Assembly: GCF_023544445.1 (NCBI RefSeq)
Contig: NZ_JALPVJ010000013.1
Coordinates: 224,771 to 288,770 of the forward strand
Length of the DNA: 64,000 nucleotides
Direction: 5' to 3'
Origin: Actinoplanes sp. M2I2
GTDB lineage: Bacteria; Actinomycetota; Actinomycetes; Mycobacteriales; Micromonosporaceae
The notes under the pieces were generated by a model. It was given only the letters and a program-made list of their open reading frames with translations. It made no database searches and was not told where the DNA came from. Below are positions 26,648-36,130 of this stretch, piece by piece. The stretch's first letter is position 1, and each line of letters begins with the position of its first letter. A program made the position numbers and the translations under genes.

Positions 26648-29473
26648 TCAGGCCGGCTCGACTGCCTGGCGGTAGCCCACCTGAGCCTCGGGAGTCAGCC
26701 ACGAGGCCACGAACGGATCGAGGACGCTGTCATCCGACATGGCGCGGGCGCTTCTCCACACGTGACCGGCGTCGTCCAGCTCGCCGGCGTCGTGGAGCAC
26801 GGCGCCCAACTCGATCAGGTTCATACCCGCGTTGTGCGGTTCGTCCCGACGCCGATAGAGGTCGACGTAGTGCTGACCGATGCGCAGGGCCGGGATCGGG
26901 TGATCCCGGCGGGACAGGATGCGGCTGACCGTGGCGAGGGCCAGCTCCACCTTGTAGAGGTCGCCGCGGTCCCGGGCCATGTGAGCCGCGGTCACCGCAC
27001 ATTCCCAGCTCCGGCCGTCGTCGCCCTCGGCCAGATACAGGTTCGCCAGCATGCTGAGGATGTTGAGTTCCTGGTGCGACCGTCCGGCCGCCACGAAGAC
27101 GGCGAGGGCCTCCCGCAGCAGGGTGATCCCGTCGGCGTTCCGGCCCTCGCTCCGGGCCACCCAGCCGAGGTTCATCAGGACCTCGGCCCGGCCGATGTCG
27201 TCGCCCAGCTGATCGAACAGGTCGGCCGCCACCTTCAGATGGCGGGCGGTGGAGGTGGAGTCGCCGAGGTAGTGACAGGCGCCCGCGAGACTGCGGTGGC
27301 TCTGAGCCATGCCTTCGACATCGCCGGCCCGGGTGGAGGCTTCGACGGCCAGGGCGGCCGTGGTGGCCCACTCCTGCCAGAGGTTGGCCGGTCCGTACAG
27401 GTCCTTGGCCAGCAGAGCCAGTTTCCAGCAGACGCCAGGGTCGGGCTGGGCAGCGGCCCGGTCCACCACGGCCCGGACGGTGAGGTATTCGTCGGCGAAC
27501 CAGGCTTGCGCGGCATCCAGGTCGTCGAAAGCCAGGGGAACGACATCGCTGCGCGCGGCCGGCACGTCGACGTCGGCGAACCCGGGACGAACCAGCCGGA
27601 CCGCGGCGTACGTGGCGTGCAGATAGTGGTTCGCCAGCCGGCGCCGGGCGTCCTCCTGCTCGTCGCCCGGCAGCCGGTCGGCTCCCAGCTCCTCGGCGAA
27701 GACCCGGACCAGATCGTGCAGCCGGTATCGGCGGGGGCGGTAGCGGCTCAGCAGCCCGGTGCGGGCCAGCTCGGCGAAGTGGGAGCGGGTCAGGGCCAAC
27801 GGTGTGCCGGACAGGCTGGCGGCCATCTCGACGGTGAGGTCGGCCCCCGGGTGCAGAGGCAGCAGCAGAAGCATCCTCGCCGCCCCGGCGCTGAGCTGCC
27901 GGTAGGACCAGCCGAACACCGCCCGCACGTCACGATCGAGGCCGTCGTCGCTGAGCGCGTCGAGCCGGTCGGCCCCGGTCCGCAGGTCCTGCGCTATCTC
28001 GCTCAGCGATTGGTCGGGATCCGCGGCGGCCCGGGCCGCGACGACGGCGAGCGCCAGCGGCAGGCGGCCGCACCGCTCGATGATCTGCCGCACCGCTTGG
28101 GGCTCGGCGAGCACCCGGGCCGTCCCGATGCGCTCGGTGAGGCACGCACGGGCTTCCTGCTCGCTGAGTACGTCGACGTTGCGCAGGTCGGCGCCGTGTG
28201 CGGTGGCCAGACCGCCCAGCCGGCCCCGGCTGGTGACCAGAACGGCGTTGGGTGCTGTTCCGGGCAACAGCGGACGGACCTGGTCGACGTCGCGGGCGTT
28301 GTCCAGCACGACGAGGAGCCGCCGGCCGGCGGTCATGCTGCGATACAGGGCGGCCCGGCCGTCGAGGGACGTGGGAATCGCATCCTGCACGACGCCGAGG
28401 GCGCCCAGGAAGGTGTGCAGGACGTCGGTCGGGTCGGCGAATCTGCCGTCCGGGTCGAAGCCGCGCAGATCGGCGTACAACTGCCCGTCGGCGAAGCCGG
28501 GGGCCAGCCGGTGCGCGAGGTGGATCGCCACCGTGGTCTTGCCCACCCCGGGCATGCCGTCGAAGGCCAGGATCGGTACGGCGCTGTGGTCACCGCCCAA
28601 CCGGGCGAGCCCCTCGTCGATCAGCTCGGCCCGACCCGCGAAGACCGGCAGATCCGAGGGGAGCTGAGCCGGCGGGACGGGCGCCGCCGTGACGGGCGCC
28701 GGGGGGCTTTTCTCAGGCTGAAGAATGGACAGGTAGGCGGCTTGCAGCTCGGCGCCGGGATCGACCCCGAGCTCGTCGGCCAGCCGGGCGCGCACCCGGT
28801 CGTACCAGGCGAGCGCCTCGCTCGGGTTGCCGCCGGCGGCCAGGGCCAGAAGCAGCTGGGCCTGCAACGCCTCGTCCAGCGGGTTACCGGCGACAGCCGC
28901 CCGGAGCGCCGGCAGGACCCGTTCCGGCATGCCGCACCGCAGGGCGGCCTCTGCCGCCTCGCGTACGGCCGCGACGCGTTCCTGCTCGATGGCCACGAAG
29001 TCAGGGTGCTCGTCGGCCAGGGCGCCGAGACCGGCCGCGCATCGGCCCTGCCACAGAGCCAGACCGGCCGTGAACTCGTCGAGCGCCGCACGCTCGTCAC
29101 CCTGCCCGGTGAGGCGCTTCGCCGTGGCGAGGTGCTGCCGGAAGTCCACCAGGTCGAACCGGCTGCCGGCGAGCGCCAGACGATAGCCGCCGAGGTCACG
29201 CACCAGCCGGCGGCCGTCGGAGCGGGCCGGCCGATCGGGCTCGAGGACCCGGCGCAGCATGCCGATGTAGCGGTGCACCATGTTCACCGCGGTCGGCGGG
29301 ACATCGGCCCCCCAGAGCAGCTCGATCAGCTCGGAGATCTCCACCAGCCGCCCGGCCCGGGCCAGCAGGAGGGCCAGGACCAGCCGGCAATGATTCGGCC
29401 CCAGGCTCAGCTCGTGCCCACCGCGCCAGGCCCGGAGCGGTCCGAGCAGCGCGAAGCGCAGTGAATCGCTCAC
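26648..29473 (-). CDS. SARP-family regulator 2 (BTAD-NB-ARC-TPR)
   Basis: A 941-residue AfsR-like activator. The N-terminal DNA-binding domain begins LRFALLGPLRAWRGGHELSL, followed by GGYRLALAGSRFDLVDF and the BTAD end ELGVDPGAELQAAYLSIL. The NB-ARC ATPase has Walker A FDGMPGVGKTTVAIHLAHRL near 303, LLVVLDNARDVDQVRPLLPG, and RCGRLPLALAVVAARA (GLPL-like). The C-terminal third is TPR-like. It is divergent from an acyl-CoA synthetase across 173 bases, a plausible shared control region. The GTG start is weakly supported by an upstream GGAG. Confidence 0.93.
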   Translation of the reverse strand: MSDSLRFALLGPLRAWRGGHELSLGPNHCRLVLALLLARAGRLVEISELIELLWGADVPPTAVNMVHRYIGMLRRVLEPDRPARSDGRRLVRDLGGYRLALAGSRFDLVDFRQHLATAKRLTGQGDERAALDEFTAGLALWQGRCAAGLGALADEHPDFVAIEQERVAAVREAAEAALRCGMPERVLPALRAAVAGNPLDEALQAQLLLALAAGGNPSEALAWYDRVRARLADELGVDPGAELQAAYLSILQPEKSPPAPVTAAPVPPAQLPSDLPVFAGRAELIDEGLARLGGDHSAVPILAFDGMPGVGKTTVAIHLAHRLAPGFADGQLYADLRGFDPDGRFADPTDVLHTFLGALGVVQDAIPTSLDGRAALYRSMTAGRRLLVVLDNARDVDQVRPLLPGTAPNAVLVTSRGRLGGLATAHGADLRNVDVLSEQEARACLTERIGTARVLAEPQAVRQIIERCGRLPLALAVVAARAAADPDQSLSEIAQDLRTGADRLDALSDDGLDRDVRAVFGWSYRQLSAGAARMLLLLPLHPGADLTVEMAASLSGTPLALTRSHFAELARTGLLSRYRPRRYRLHDLVRVFAEELGADRLPGDEQEDARRRLANHYLHATYAAVRLVRPGFADVDVPAARSDVVPLAFDDLDAAQAWFADEYLTVRAVVDRAAAQPDPGVCWKLALLAKDLYGPANLWQEWATTAALAVEASTRAGDVEGMAQSHRSLAGACHYLGDSTSTARHLKVAADLFDQLGDDIGRAEVLMNLGWVARSEGRNADGITLLREALAVFVAAGRSHQELNILSMLANLYLAEGDDGRSWECAVTAAHMARDRGDLYKVELALATVSRILSRRDHPIPALRIGQHYVDLYRRRDEPHNAGMNLIELGAVLHDAGELDDAGHVWRSARAMSDDSVLDPFVASWLTPEAQVGYRQAVEPA

Positions 29474-29646
29474 GGCCGACCTCAGCTCCCGTCCGGTTAC
29501 CCCGCCCGTCGTAGTGTCGCAAACATAACGTCCACCAGCGGAAAGACCGGTGGGCGGTCGTCCTCGTCACAGCGCCGGGCACTGAACCCTCGGCGGCGGC
29601 TCACGTCAGCAGCAGTGGTGAACACCCACGTCGAAGGCGAGCTCCG

Positions 29647-31497
29647 ATGAATCCTCTGCTTGATCCCGCCGCCCTGGAAAAGGTGCCGCTGGCCGGACAC
29701 GAGCTGCCGGCCAGCACGTACGCCCTCCTCGAGCGGGCCGCGGGACAGTACGGGCACCACCCCGCCCACGTGCTGCTCCACCGGGCCGGCCCCGACCCCG
29801 AGATCGTCAGCTACGACGCGCTCCTGCACAGGGTCAACCGGTCGGCCAACGCGCTGCACCGGCTGGGCGTCACCCGGCACGACACGGTGGCGCTGCTCAG
29901 CCCCAACAACGGCGAGATGATCGCCGGCCTCCTGGCGGCCCAGGCGGTGGGCACAGCCCAGCCGCTCAACCCGTCACTGGCGCCCGAGGCCCTCGTCGCC
30001 ATGCTGCGGCTGTCCGGAGCCCGGGTGCTGATCGCCGCCGGGCCCGAGATGCACCCTCAGCTGTGGGGGCTCGCCGTGCGTCTCGGCGAGCAGCTCGGGC
30101 TCGTTGCCGTGCTGGCCCTGCGTCCCGACGGTCCCCGCGGGGCGCCGGCCGAGCTGGAGGGCGGCGTCCGGGTCGCCTATCTCGAGGACATCGCCGCGCC
30201 CGAGCCGGCCGACCGCCTCGTGCCGCCCCGCCCCGGTCCCGACGACGTGGCCGCCTACTTCCACACCGGCGGTACGACCGGCACGCCCAAACTGGCCGCC
30301 CACAGTCACCGGAACGAGGTCTTCACCGCCTGGTCCCTCGCGGCGACCGCCGGCGACACCGACATCGTCTTGTTCGGTGGCCTGCCCATGTTCCATGTCA
30401 ACGCGGTGCTGCTGTCCATCCTGGCGCCGGCCTTCGTGGGTGGCCGGGTCATCTGGGGCGGGCCGCTCGGCTGGCGTGACCCGGAGCTCTATCCGGCCTT
30501 CTGGAAACTGGTGGAGCGGTACGGGATCACCATGATCTCCGCCGTGCCGACCGTCTACGCGCAGTTGGCTCAGGTGCCGGTCGACGCCGACCTGTCGTCG
30601 CTGCGGTTCGCCGTCAGCGGCGCCGCCATCCTGCCGCCCGCCGTACGCGACGCCTTCGAGAAGAACACCTCGGTGCCGATCTGCGAGGGGTACGGGCTGA
30701 CCGAGGCCACTTGCGCGTCGGCCCGCATCGTGCCCGGGCATCCCCGGCCCGGTTCGGTCGGGTTGCGCATGCCCTATCAGCACATCCGCGCGGTCGACCC
30801 GGCCGACGGCACGCCGTTGCCCCCGGGCCGGACCGGCGTCCTCACGATCAGCGGTCCCAGCGTCTTTCCGGGTTATGTCACTGTGCGGCCGGAGGGGATC
30901 CGCACGCTCGACACGCTTGGCAAGGTGACCGACGGCTGGCTGGACACGGGTGACCTCGGATCGGTCGACGCCGACGGCTACGTGTATCTGACCGGCCGGT
31001 TGAAGGACGTGATCATTCGCGGCGGGCACAACATCGACCCCGCGACCGTCGAAGACGCCGTCCTGAGCCACCCGGAGGTCGTCGGCGCGTCGGCGGTGGG
31101 CCGGCCCGACCGGCACGCCGGTGAGGTGCCGGTCGCGTACGTGACGGTGCGCCCCGGCGCCGACCTCACGGGCGAGGACCTGGTGGAGTGGGCGGCCAAG
31201 AACGTGGTCGAGCCGGCCGCCGCGCCCAAGGCCGTGCACATCATGGACGCGCTGCCGCTCACCGCGATCGGCAAGGACTACAAGCCGGCGCTGCGGGCCG
31301 ACGCGATCCGCCGGGTCGTCGCGGACGAGTTGCCGGGGGTTGCGGTGACCGTCGCGGTCGAGGACGGGACGCCGGTGGCCGAGATCAGCCTGACCGGCGA
31401 GCGCGCCGCGGCGCACGCCCTGCTCGACCGGTACACGTTCCGGTGGCGGTTCGCGGACGCCGTCCCGCCGGAGCGGGACGCGACCGCGCGAGCCTGA
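29647..31497 (+). CDS. Acyl-CoA synthetase (AMP-forming, ANL superfamily)
   Basis: A 616-residue enzyme that activates a carboxylic acid as acyl-AMP and then acyl-CoA. The P-loop-like motif HTGGTTGTPKLAAHSH is near 206, the A5 motif YGLTEAT near 347, the hinge/A8 region GWLDTGDLGSVDADGYVYLT and RLKDVIIRGGHNIDP near 430-460, and the A10 catalytic lysine in AIGKDYKP near 542. It resembles long-chain or bile-acid-type synthetases with a slightly extended C-terminus. The substrate is unknown. It is divergent from SARP 2 and followed by a GNAT protein after about 80 bases, so it may feed acyl-CoA to that or to another pathway. Confidence 0.92.
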   Translation: MNPLLDPAALEKVPLAGHELPASTYALLERAAGQYGHHPAHVLLHRAGPDPEIVSYDALLHRVNRSANALHRLGVTRHDTVALLSPNNGEMIAGLLAAQAVGTAQPLNPSLAPEALVAMLRLSGARVLIAAGPEMHPQLWGLAVRLGEQLGLVAVLALRPDGPRGAPAELEGGVRVAYLEDIAAPEPADRLVPPRPGPDDVAAYFHTGGTTGTPKLAAHSHRNEVFTAWSLAATAGDTDIVLFGGLPMFHVNAVLLSILAPAFVGGRVIWGGPLGWRDPELYPAFWKLVERYGITMISAVPTVYAQLAQVPVDADLSSLRFAVSGAAILPPAVRDAFEKNTSVPICEGYGLTEATCASARIVPGHPRPGSVGLRMPYQHIRAVDPADGTPLPPGRTGVLTISGPSVFPGYVTVRPEGIRTLDTLGKVTDGWLDTGDLGSVDADGYVYLTGRLKDVIIRGGHNIDPATVEDAVLSHPEVVGASAVGRPDRHAGEVPVAYVTVRPGADLTGEDLVEWAAKNVVEPAAAPKAVHIMDALPLTAIGKDYKPALRADAIRRVVADELPGVAVTVAVEDGTPVAEISLTGERAAAHALLDRYTFRWRFADAVPPERDATARA

Positions 31498-31576
31498 CCG
31501 ATCCATCGTCGCCGAGAACACACCCTGGCTCCAGGACTCCCGTGAACCGCCGGGCGGCGACGACGTCGTCAAAGGC

Positions 31577-32200
31577 ATGGAGACAGAGGTGTACACGAGG
31601 CCCTGGGCGCCGGGTGATCTGCCGAGGCTGCAGAAGGCCGAGCCGTCCTTCTCCGCACGCTCGATGACCAGCCGGTTCCTCACGGGAACCAGCCGGCTGC
31701 CGTTGCCTTACGTCGCCGCGCTGCGGCGTCCGCAGTCCCGGGGCCGGGCGTGGTTCGGTCAGGTCGCGCTGGCCGGCGGCGAGCTGGTCGGGATGGCCGA
31801 ATGCGCGTGGCGGCCCGATTCACCGCGGCCGGCCGAGCTGGCTGTTCTCGTGGCGGACCGATGGCAGCGTCGCGGGGTCGGCCGTCTCGTCGTGAGCGGC
31901 CTGCTGGACGAGATCGAAGCGGTGGGGATGACACACATCGAGGCGGTGGCCGACGCCACCAACGCGGGTTGTCACGCGCTGGCCCGCGCGATCGACCGGG
32001 AACGGTCCGGGGCGGGCGGGTGGTCGATCCGTTCGTGGGTGACCGGCGGCCATCGGTACCTCGAGCTGACCCGGCAAGCCGGGCAGACAGGCGGCCCGCT
32101 GCCGACATCGCGGCGACGGCTGGAGGCGTCGCCCGGGGGCTGGGTGCGGGCCGGTGACGTTGCCGCCACACCGGCAGGACTGCACATTCGGGCGGCTTAG
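31577..32200 (+). CDS. GNAT family N-acetyltransferase
   Basis: A 207-residue acyl-CoA-dependent acyltransferase. The acetyl-CoA pyrophosphate loop WQRRGVGRLVV (Q/R-x-x-G-x-G) is preceded by the beta strand AELAVLVADR and followed by IEAVADATNAGCHAL. The opening TRPWAPGDLPRL matches a second GNAT gene at 45.5 kb (TRPWRADDLPIL), so they are paralogues, and both sit beside a SARP gene. An alternative GTG start at 31589 has a better ribosome binding site (GGAG, 6 bases). The C-terminal 35 residues are not conserved in the paralogue. The substrate is unknown. Confidence 0.85.
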   Translation: METEVYTRPWAPGDLPRLQKAEPSFSARSMTSRFLTGTSRLPLPYVAALRRPQSRGRAWFGQVALAGGELVGMAECAWRPDSPRPAELAVLVADRWQRRGVGRLVVSGLLDEIEAVGMTHIEAVADATNAGCHALARAIDRERSGAGGWSIRSWVTGGHRYLELTRQAGQTGGPLPTSRRRLEASPGGWVRAGDVAATPAGLHIRAA

Positions 32201-32542
32201 GCAATTCGAGCGTATCGATGACGGGGATCGAGTGCGGCGGTCGGGCGAATTCCTGAGGGTGGCCGGTCGGGAAGCGTGCGCAATTGGCGCGTCCCCGCGC
32301 TCCGCAATGCGCCGGGTGGCGATCGGCCGCGCTATCAAATGATCAAAATAATCGACTGATCTCGATTGACGCCGGTAGGGTGCCGTGGTCCGGCGTGAGA
32401 GGCCCGCGTGCGCCGCCGCGGGCAGTGTGTGCTCGGCGAGCCGCCGCATGCCCCGCTGTGGAGTCGATTGCCCGGCATCGCTCCCACGTGACCGGCGGTG
32501 TGGTCGCACTGCATCGAGATGTCCGTTGTGGTGAGCGGCGAC

Positions 32543-32566
32543 CCGCAGTGATCTAGGTCACTGCGG
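32543..32566. promoter_or_regulatory. CRP/GlxR-type binding site
   Basis: A perfect inverted repeat CCGCAGTGA-N6-TCACTGCGG. Its core fits GTGA-NNTANN-TCAC, the consensus of actinobacterial CRP/GlxR cAMP-dependent regulators. It lies about 140 bases upstream of the candidate -35 of a secreted glycan-active protein, which suits carbon-source control. Confidence 0.65.
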
Positions 32567-32704
32567 CGTCGGACCAACCGGACCTAAGACGCAGGATAAC
32601 AATTTTTTTAGAAGAATTTTTATTCGGATCGGTCGATAGGTGCGGTCGGGAACGGTCGATGGGGCAAATTCCGCCCCGTAGGCCAAGTGTTTGTTGCCGG
32701 GATA

Positions 32705-32734
32705 TTGACGCGCTGCAACAGTGAAGTGAAGATT
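32705..32734 (+). promoter_or_regulatory. Candidate vegetative promoter
   Basis: TTGACG at 32705-32710 is followed at 18-base spacing by AAGATT at 32729-32734. This resembles the -35/-10 pair of the main actinobacterial sigma factor. The LacI-type palindrome sits just where transcription would begin. Confidence 0.5.
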
Positions 32735-32738
32735 GCTA

Positions 32739-32750
32739 GAGAGCGCTCTC
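32739..32750. promoter_or_regulatory. LacI-family operator (GAGAGCGCTCTC)
   Basis: A perfect 12-bp palindrome of the GAGCGCTC core type used by actinobacterial LacI-family repressors of polysaccharide-degrading genes (CebR and CelR sites have the same core). It overlaps the expected transcription start, the classic place for repression. Confidence 0.7.
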
Positions 32751-32832
32751 CGCTCTGTGCCGCACGGTCATCCCCGCCCCGCCGCACGTCTGTCCCCACG
32801 GACGCGCGGCCACCCTTCCGACAGGTAGGAAC

Positions 32833-35100
32833 ATGACACCCCCGACATCGGTCTCCCCACCACCGCAGAAGCGCAGACGCCGTGGGACGGTCGTGCTCAG
32901 CGCCGTCCTGGCCACGGCCCTCGGCATCACTGTCGCCTCGGTCGCCACCAACGCCAACGCCGCGGACCTCCCGGTCTCGCAGGGCAAGCCGGCCACCGCC
33001 TCGTCCGTCGAGAGCGCGGCCTTCGCCGCGTCCGCCGCGGTCGACGGTGACGCGGGCACCCGCTGGTCCAGCACCTTCGCCGACCCGCAGTGGCTGCGGG
33101 TCGACCTCGGCAGCACCCAGTCGATCAGCCAGGTCGTGCTGAACTGGGAGGCGGCGTTCGCCTCGGCGTTCACCATCCAGACCTCTCCGGACGGCAGCAC
33201 CTGGACGAACATCACTCCGGTCACGACCGGCAAGGCCGGCGTCCAGACCTTGAACATGTCCGGCAGCGGCCGGTACGTGCGGATGAACGGCACCACGCGG
33301 GCCACGCCGTACGGCTACTCGCTCTGGGAGTTCCAGGTCTTCGCGAACGGCTCCGGCCCGACGACCCCTCCGACCACCCCTCCGACGACCCCCGGCACCC
33401 CGACCCTGCCGACGTCGGACACCCCTGACCTGGGTGCGAACGTGCGGATCTTCGACCCGTCCACGCCGGCGGCGACCATCCAGACGGCTGTGGACCAGGC
33501 CTTCAACGCGCAGCTGCGCAGCCCCACCGCGCAGTTCGGCACCCAGCGCCACGTGTTCCTGTTCAAGCCCGGCACCTACGGCCGGGTGTGGGCGAACGTC
33601 GGTTTCTACACCACGGTCGCCGGTCTCGGTCTCAACCCCGACGACGTGACGATCAACGGCGCGGTCAACGTCGACTCCGGATGGAACTTCGGCGACGAGA
33701 CCAACGCGACCCAGAACTTCTGGCGCAGCATGGAGAACCTGTCGATCGTGCCCGAGGGCGGCACCAACCGGTGGGCCGTCTCGCAGGCCGCGCCGATGCG
33801 CCGCGTGCACATCAAGGGCAACCTGACCCTGGCCCCGTCGAACCAGGACAACGGGCAGGGCTACTCCAGCGGCGGCTACCTGGCCGACTCCGTGGTCGAC
33901 GGCACCGTGTCCTCCGGCTCCCAGCAGCAGTGGTACACCCGGGACAGCCGGATCGGCCGCTGGGACGGCGGCGTCTGGAACATGACCTTCTCCGGTGTTC
34001 AGGGCGCTCCGCCGAACGCGTTCCCGAACCCGCCGCACACCACTCTGGCGACCACCCCGGTCACCCGGGAGAAGCCCTACCTCTACGTCGACAGCGCCGG
34101 TCTCTACCGCGTCTTCGTGCCCGCTCTGCGGCGTAACTCGGCCGGCGCCAACTGGCCGAACACCGCCGGCACGTCGATCCCGATGCGCGAGTTCTACGTC
34201 GCCAAGCCCAGTGACAGCGCCGCCCGGATCAACTCCGCGCTCGCCCAGGGCCTGAACCTGTTCTTCACCCCGGGCACCTACTCGCTCAACGAGACCCTCC
34301 GGGTCACCCGCCCCAACACCGTGGTGACCGGCATCGGCTTCCCGACCCTGATCCCGAACAACGGGGTCGAGGCCCTGAACGTGGCCGACGTCGACGGTGT
34401 CAAGGTCAGCGGTCTGACCTTCGACGCGGGCACGACGAACAGCCCGACGCTGATGAGCGTGGGACGGGCCGGTGTCCACACCGACCACTCGGCCAACCCG
34501 ATCAGCCTGCAGGACGTCTTCTTCCGCATCGGCAGCAGCGTCCAGGGCAAGGCCACCACCACCCTGGCCGTGCACAGCGACGACACGATCATCGACCACA
34601 TCTGGGCCTGGCGGGCCGACCACGGCGGCGCGCCCACCGGCTGGACGGTCAACACCGGCGACACCGGCCTCGTCGTGAACGGCGACGACGTCCTCGCGAC
34701 CGGCCTGTTCGTCGAGCACTACCAGAAGTACGAGGTGATCTGGAACGGCAACCGCGGCAAGACGATCTTCTTCCAGAACGAGAAGCCGTACGACGTGCCC
34801 AACCAGGCCGCCTGGATCGGTCCTCGCGGCAACGGTTACGCCGCCTACAAGGTCGCCGACAACGTCACCGACCACGAGCTGTGGGGCGGCGGCTCCTACG
34901 CCTACTTCAACGTCAACCCGAGCGTCCGGGTGGACCGCGCCTTCGAGGTGCCCAACCGGGCCGGCGTCCGGCTCCGCAGCGTGCTGACCGTCTCCCTCGG
35001 GGACGTCGGCACCATCGCCAACGTCGTCAACGACACCGGCGGCTCCGTCCCCAACCCGGCCGGCAACACCACGCCGCGCCAGGTCGTGGCCTACCCCTGA
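32833..35100 (+). CDS. Secreted discoidin (F5/8 C) and beta-helix protein, probable glycan-active enzyme
   Basis: A 755-residue exported protein. Residues 1-43 are a long, Arg-rich (Tat-like length but no RR motif confirmed) signal ending NANA-A. A discoidin/CBM32 domain follows (about 46-172; VDGDAGTRWSSTFADPQWLR, VDLGSTQSISQVVLNW). A Thr/Pro linker leads to a right-handed beta-helix region (about 205-755) with repeated turns such as TINGAVNVDSGWNFGDE and VHSDDTIIDHIWAW. Relatives are often mislabelled 'adenylyl cyclase'; the fold suggests a pectate-lyase or GH55-like enzyme on a polysaccharide. That activity is inference. AGGTAGGA precedes the ATG. The upstream operators support carbohydrate-linked expression. 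Confidence 0.85.
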   Translation: MTPPTSVSPPPQKRRRRGTVVLSAVLATALGITVASVATNANAADLPVSQGKPATASSVESAAFAASAAVDGDAGTRWSSTFADPQWLRVDLGSTQSISQVVLNWEAAFASAFTIQTSPDGSTWTNITPVTTGKAGVQTLNMSGSGRYVRMNGTTRATPYGYSLWEFQVFANGSGPTTPPTTPPTTPGTPTLPTSDTPDLGANVRIFDPSTPAATIQTAVDQAFNAQLRSPTAQFGTQRHVFLFKPGTYGRVWANVGFYTTVAGLGLNPDDVTINGAVNVDSGWNFGDETNATQNFWRSMENLSIVPEGGTNRWAVSQAAPMRRVHIKGNLTLAPSNQDNGQGYSSGGYLADSVVDGTVSSGSQQQWYTRDSRIGRWDGGVWNMTFSGVQGAPPNAFPNPPHTTLATTPVTREKPYLYVDSAGLYRVFVPALRRNSAGANWPNTAGTSIPMREFYVAKPSDSAARINSALAQGLNLFFTPGTYSLNETLRVTRPNTVVTGIGFPTLIPNNGVEALNVADVDGVKVSGLTFDAGTTNSPTLMSVGRAGVHTDHSANPISLQDVFFRIGSSVQGKATTTLAVHSDDTIIDHIWAWRADHGGAPTGWTVNTGDTGLVVNGDDVLATGLFVEHYQKYEVIWNGNRGKTIFFQNEKPYDVPNQAAWIGPRGNGYAAYKVADNVTDHELWGGGSYAYFNVNPSVRVDRAFEVPNRAGVRLRSVLTVSLGDVGTIANVVNDTGGSVPNPAGNTTPRQVVAYP

Positions 35101-35125
35101 TCCACCCGTAACTCCGGCGTGAAAA

Positions 35126-35164
35126 GCGGCGGTCATCGGTGCGACTCGCACCGGTGGCCGCCGC
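35126..35164. terminator. Hairpin terminator after the beta-helix gene
   Basis: An 18-bp stem (arms 35126-35143 and 35147-35164) with two T.G pairs and a 3-base loop, preceded by AAAA. It separates the beta-helix gene from the decayed P450 gene on the other strand. Confidence 0.85.
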
Positions 35165-35192
35165 CTCGCGTCCCGGCTCCGGGCGAACGCGC

Positions 35193-36130
35193 TCAGGGGC
35201 GGAGACGCACGGGCAGGGTGACCGGGCCCCGCATCATGCCGTTCGGAAGCCAGGCCACGTCGGTGAGCGGGACCGCCGGGCGCAGTTCGGGGAACCGCCG
35301 CAGCAGGGAGCTGATGGCGATGCTCGCCTCCATCCGGGCCAAGGGGGCGCCGACGCAGTGGTGAATGCCGTGACCGAAGGCGAGGTGCCGGGGGTTCGGC
35401 CGGGTCACGTCGAGCAGCGTGGGGTCGCCGTCGTCCTCCTGGGGCGCGTCGCGGTTGGCCTCGCCCAGATAGACCGCGACCACGTCCCCGCGGCGGATCC
35501 GCACCCCGCCCAGGTCGAGATCCTCGGCGGCGAACCGGAAGGTGGCCTGCTCGACGGAGGAGTCGAGACGCAGGACCTCCTCGACCGCCCCGGCGATCAG
35601 CTCCGGCCCGGCCCGCAGCAGCTCGTCCTGCTCCGGCTGCCGCAGCAGCGCCACCACGGCGTTGCCGAGCAGGTTGACGGTGGTGTCGTGACCGGCCACC
35701 ACGAGCAGCGCGGCCGTCGCGATCACCTCGGTCTGCGACAGCCTGACCGTCCTCCACGTTGTGCTGCGCGATCAGGTCGGACAAAAGGTCACCGGCCGGC
35801 TCGGCTCTCTTGCGCTCGACCAGTTCGGCCAGATAACCGAGGAAGAGAGCGGCGTTGCTGCGCTGCTCGGCCGAGGGCATGCCGATCAGGGATTGCGACC
35901 AGGTGCGGAATTGGGAACGCTCGTCGACCGGCACCCCGAGCAGCTCGGAGATGACAGTCATGGGCAGCGGCGGCCCGGGCCTCGTCGTAGGACAGCACCG
36001 CCCACACCTCGAGTCCGCTGCCCAGCCGGACGCGCCGGACCGGTCCGCCGGCACGCAGCGCGGCCAGTCTCCGGGGCGCGTCCGCCTTGAACTCGGGGGT
36101 GATGGTGGCGGCTACCGTGTCGTCGGCCAT
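35193..36130 (-). pseudogene. Cytochrome P450, broken by deletion and frameshift
   Basis: Three pieces of one P450 lie in order but in different frames. The N-terminus (ATG 36130; MADDTVAATITPEFKADAPR) runs to LSYDEAR. It then joins directly to LPMTVISELLGVPVDERSQF (I-helix side), so about 60-90 residues of the B-F helices are missing. After NVEDG a one-base insertion shifts the frame again to TEVIATAALLVVAGHDTTVN. The last piece is intact to the end, with the ExxR-like region and heme loop FGHGIHHCVGAPLARME. Total coding length corresponds to about 310 residues against about 400 for the family. The heme Cys survives, but the protein cannot be made whole. Confidence 0.88.

Larger units (their letters stand above)
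32201..32832. other. Large regulatory region before the beta-helix gene
   Basis: About 630 bases without a gene. It holds an unusual AT-rich block at about 32598-32633 (T and A runs), a CRP-like palindrome at 32543-32566, a promoter at 32705-32734 and a LacI-type palindrome at 32739-32750. The length and density of signals suggest tight, multi-input control of the secreted protein. Confidence 0.65.

Noticed and set aside
26609..29464. Antisense open frame of about 950 codons over SARP 2, and similar frames over SARP 1 (12691-14883) and SARP 3 (42593-45286)
   Set aside because: They mirror the real genes because third positions are almost always G or C. The translations lack any domain and are rich in Arg, Gly, Pro, Val and Gln; the sense frames carry complete regulators.
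32594..32608. GGATAACAATTT, identical to part of the E. coli lac operator
   Set aside because: Only 12 bases match and the rest of the operator symmetry is absent. In an AT-rich patch this is best taken as coincidence.
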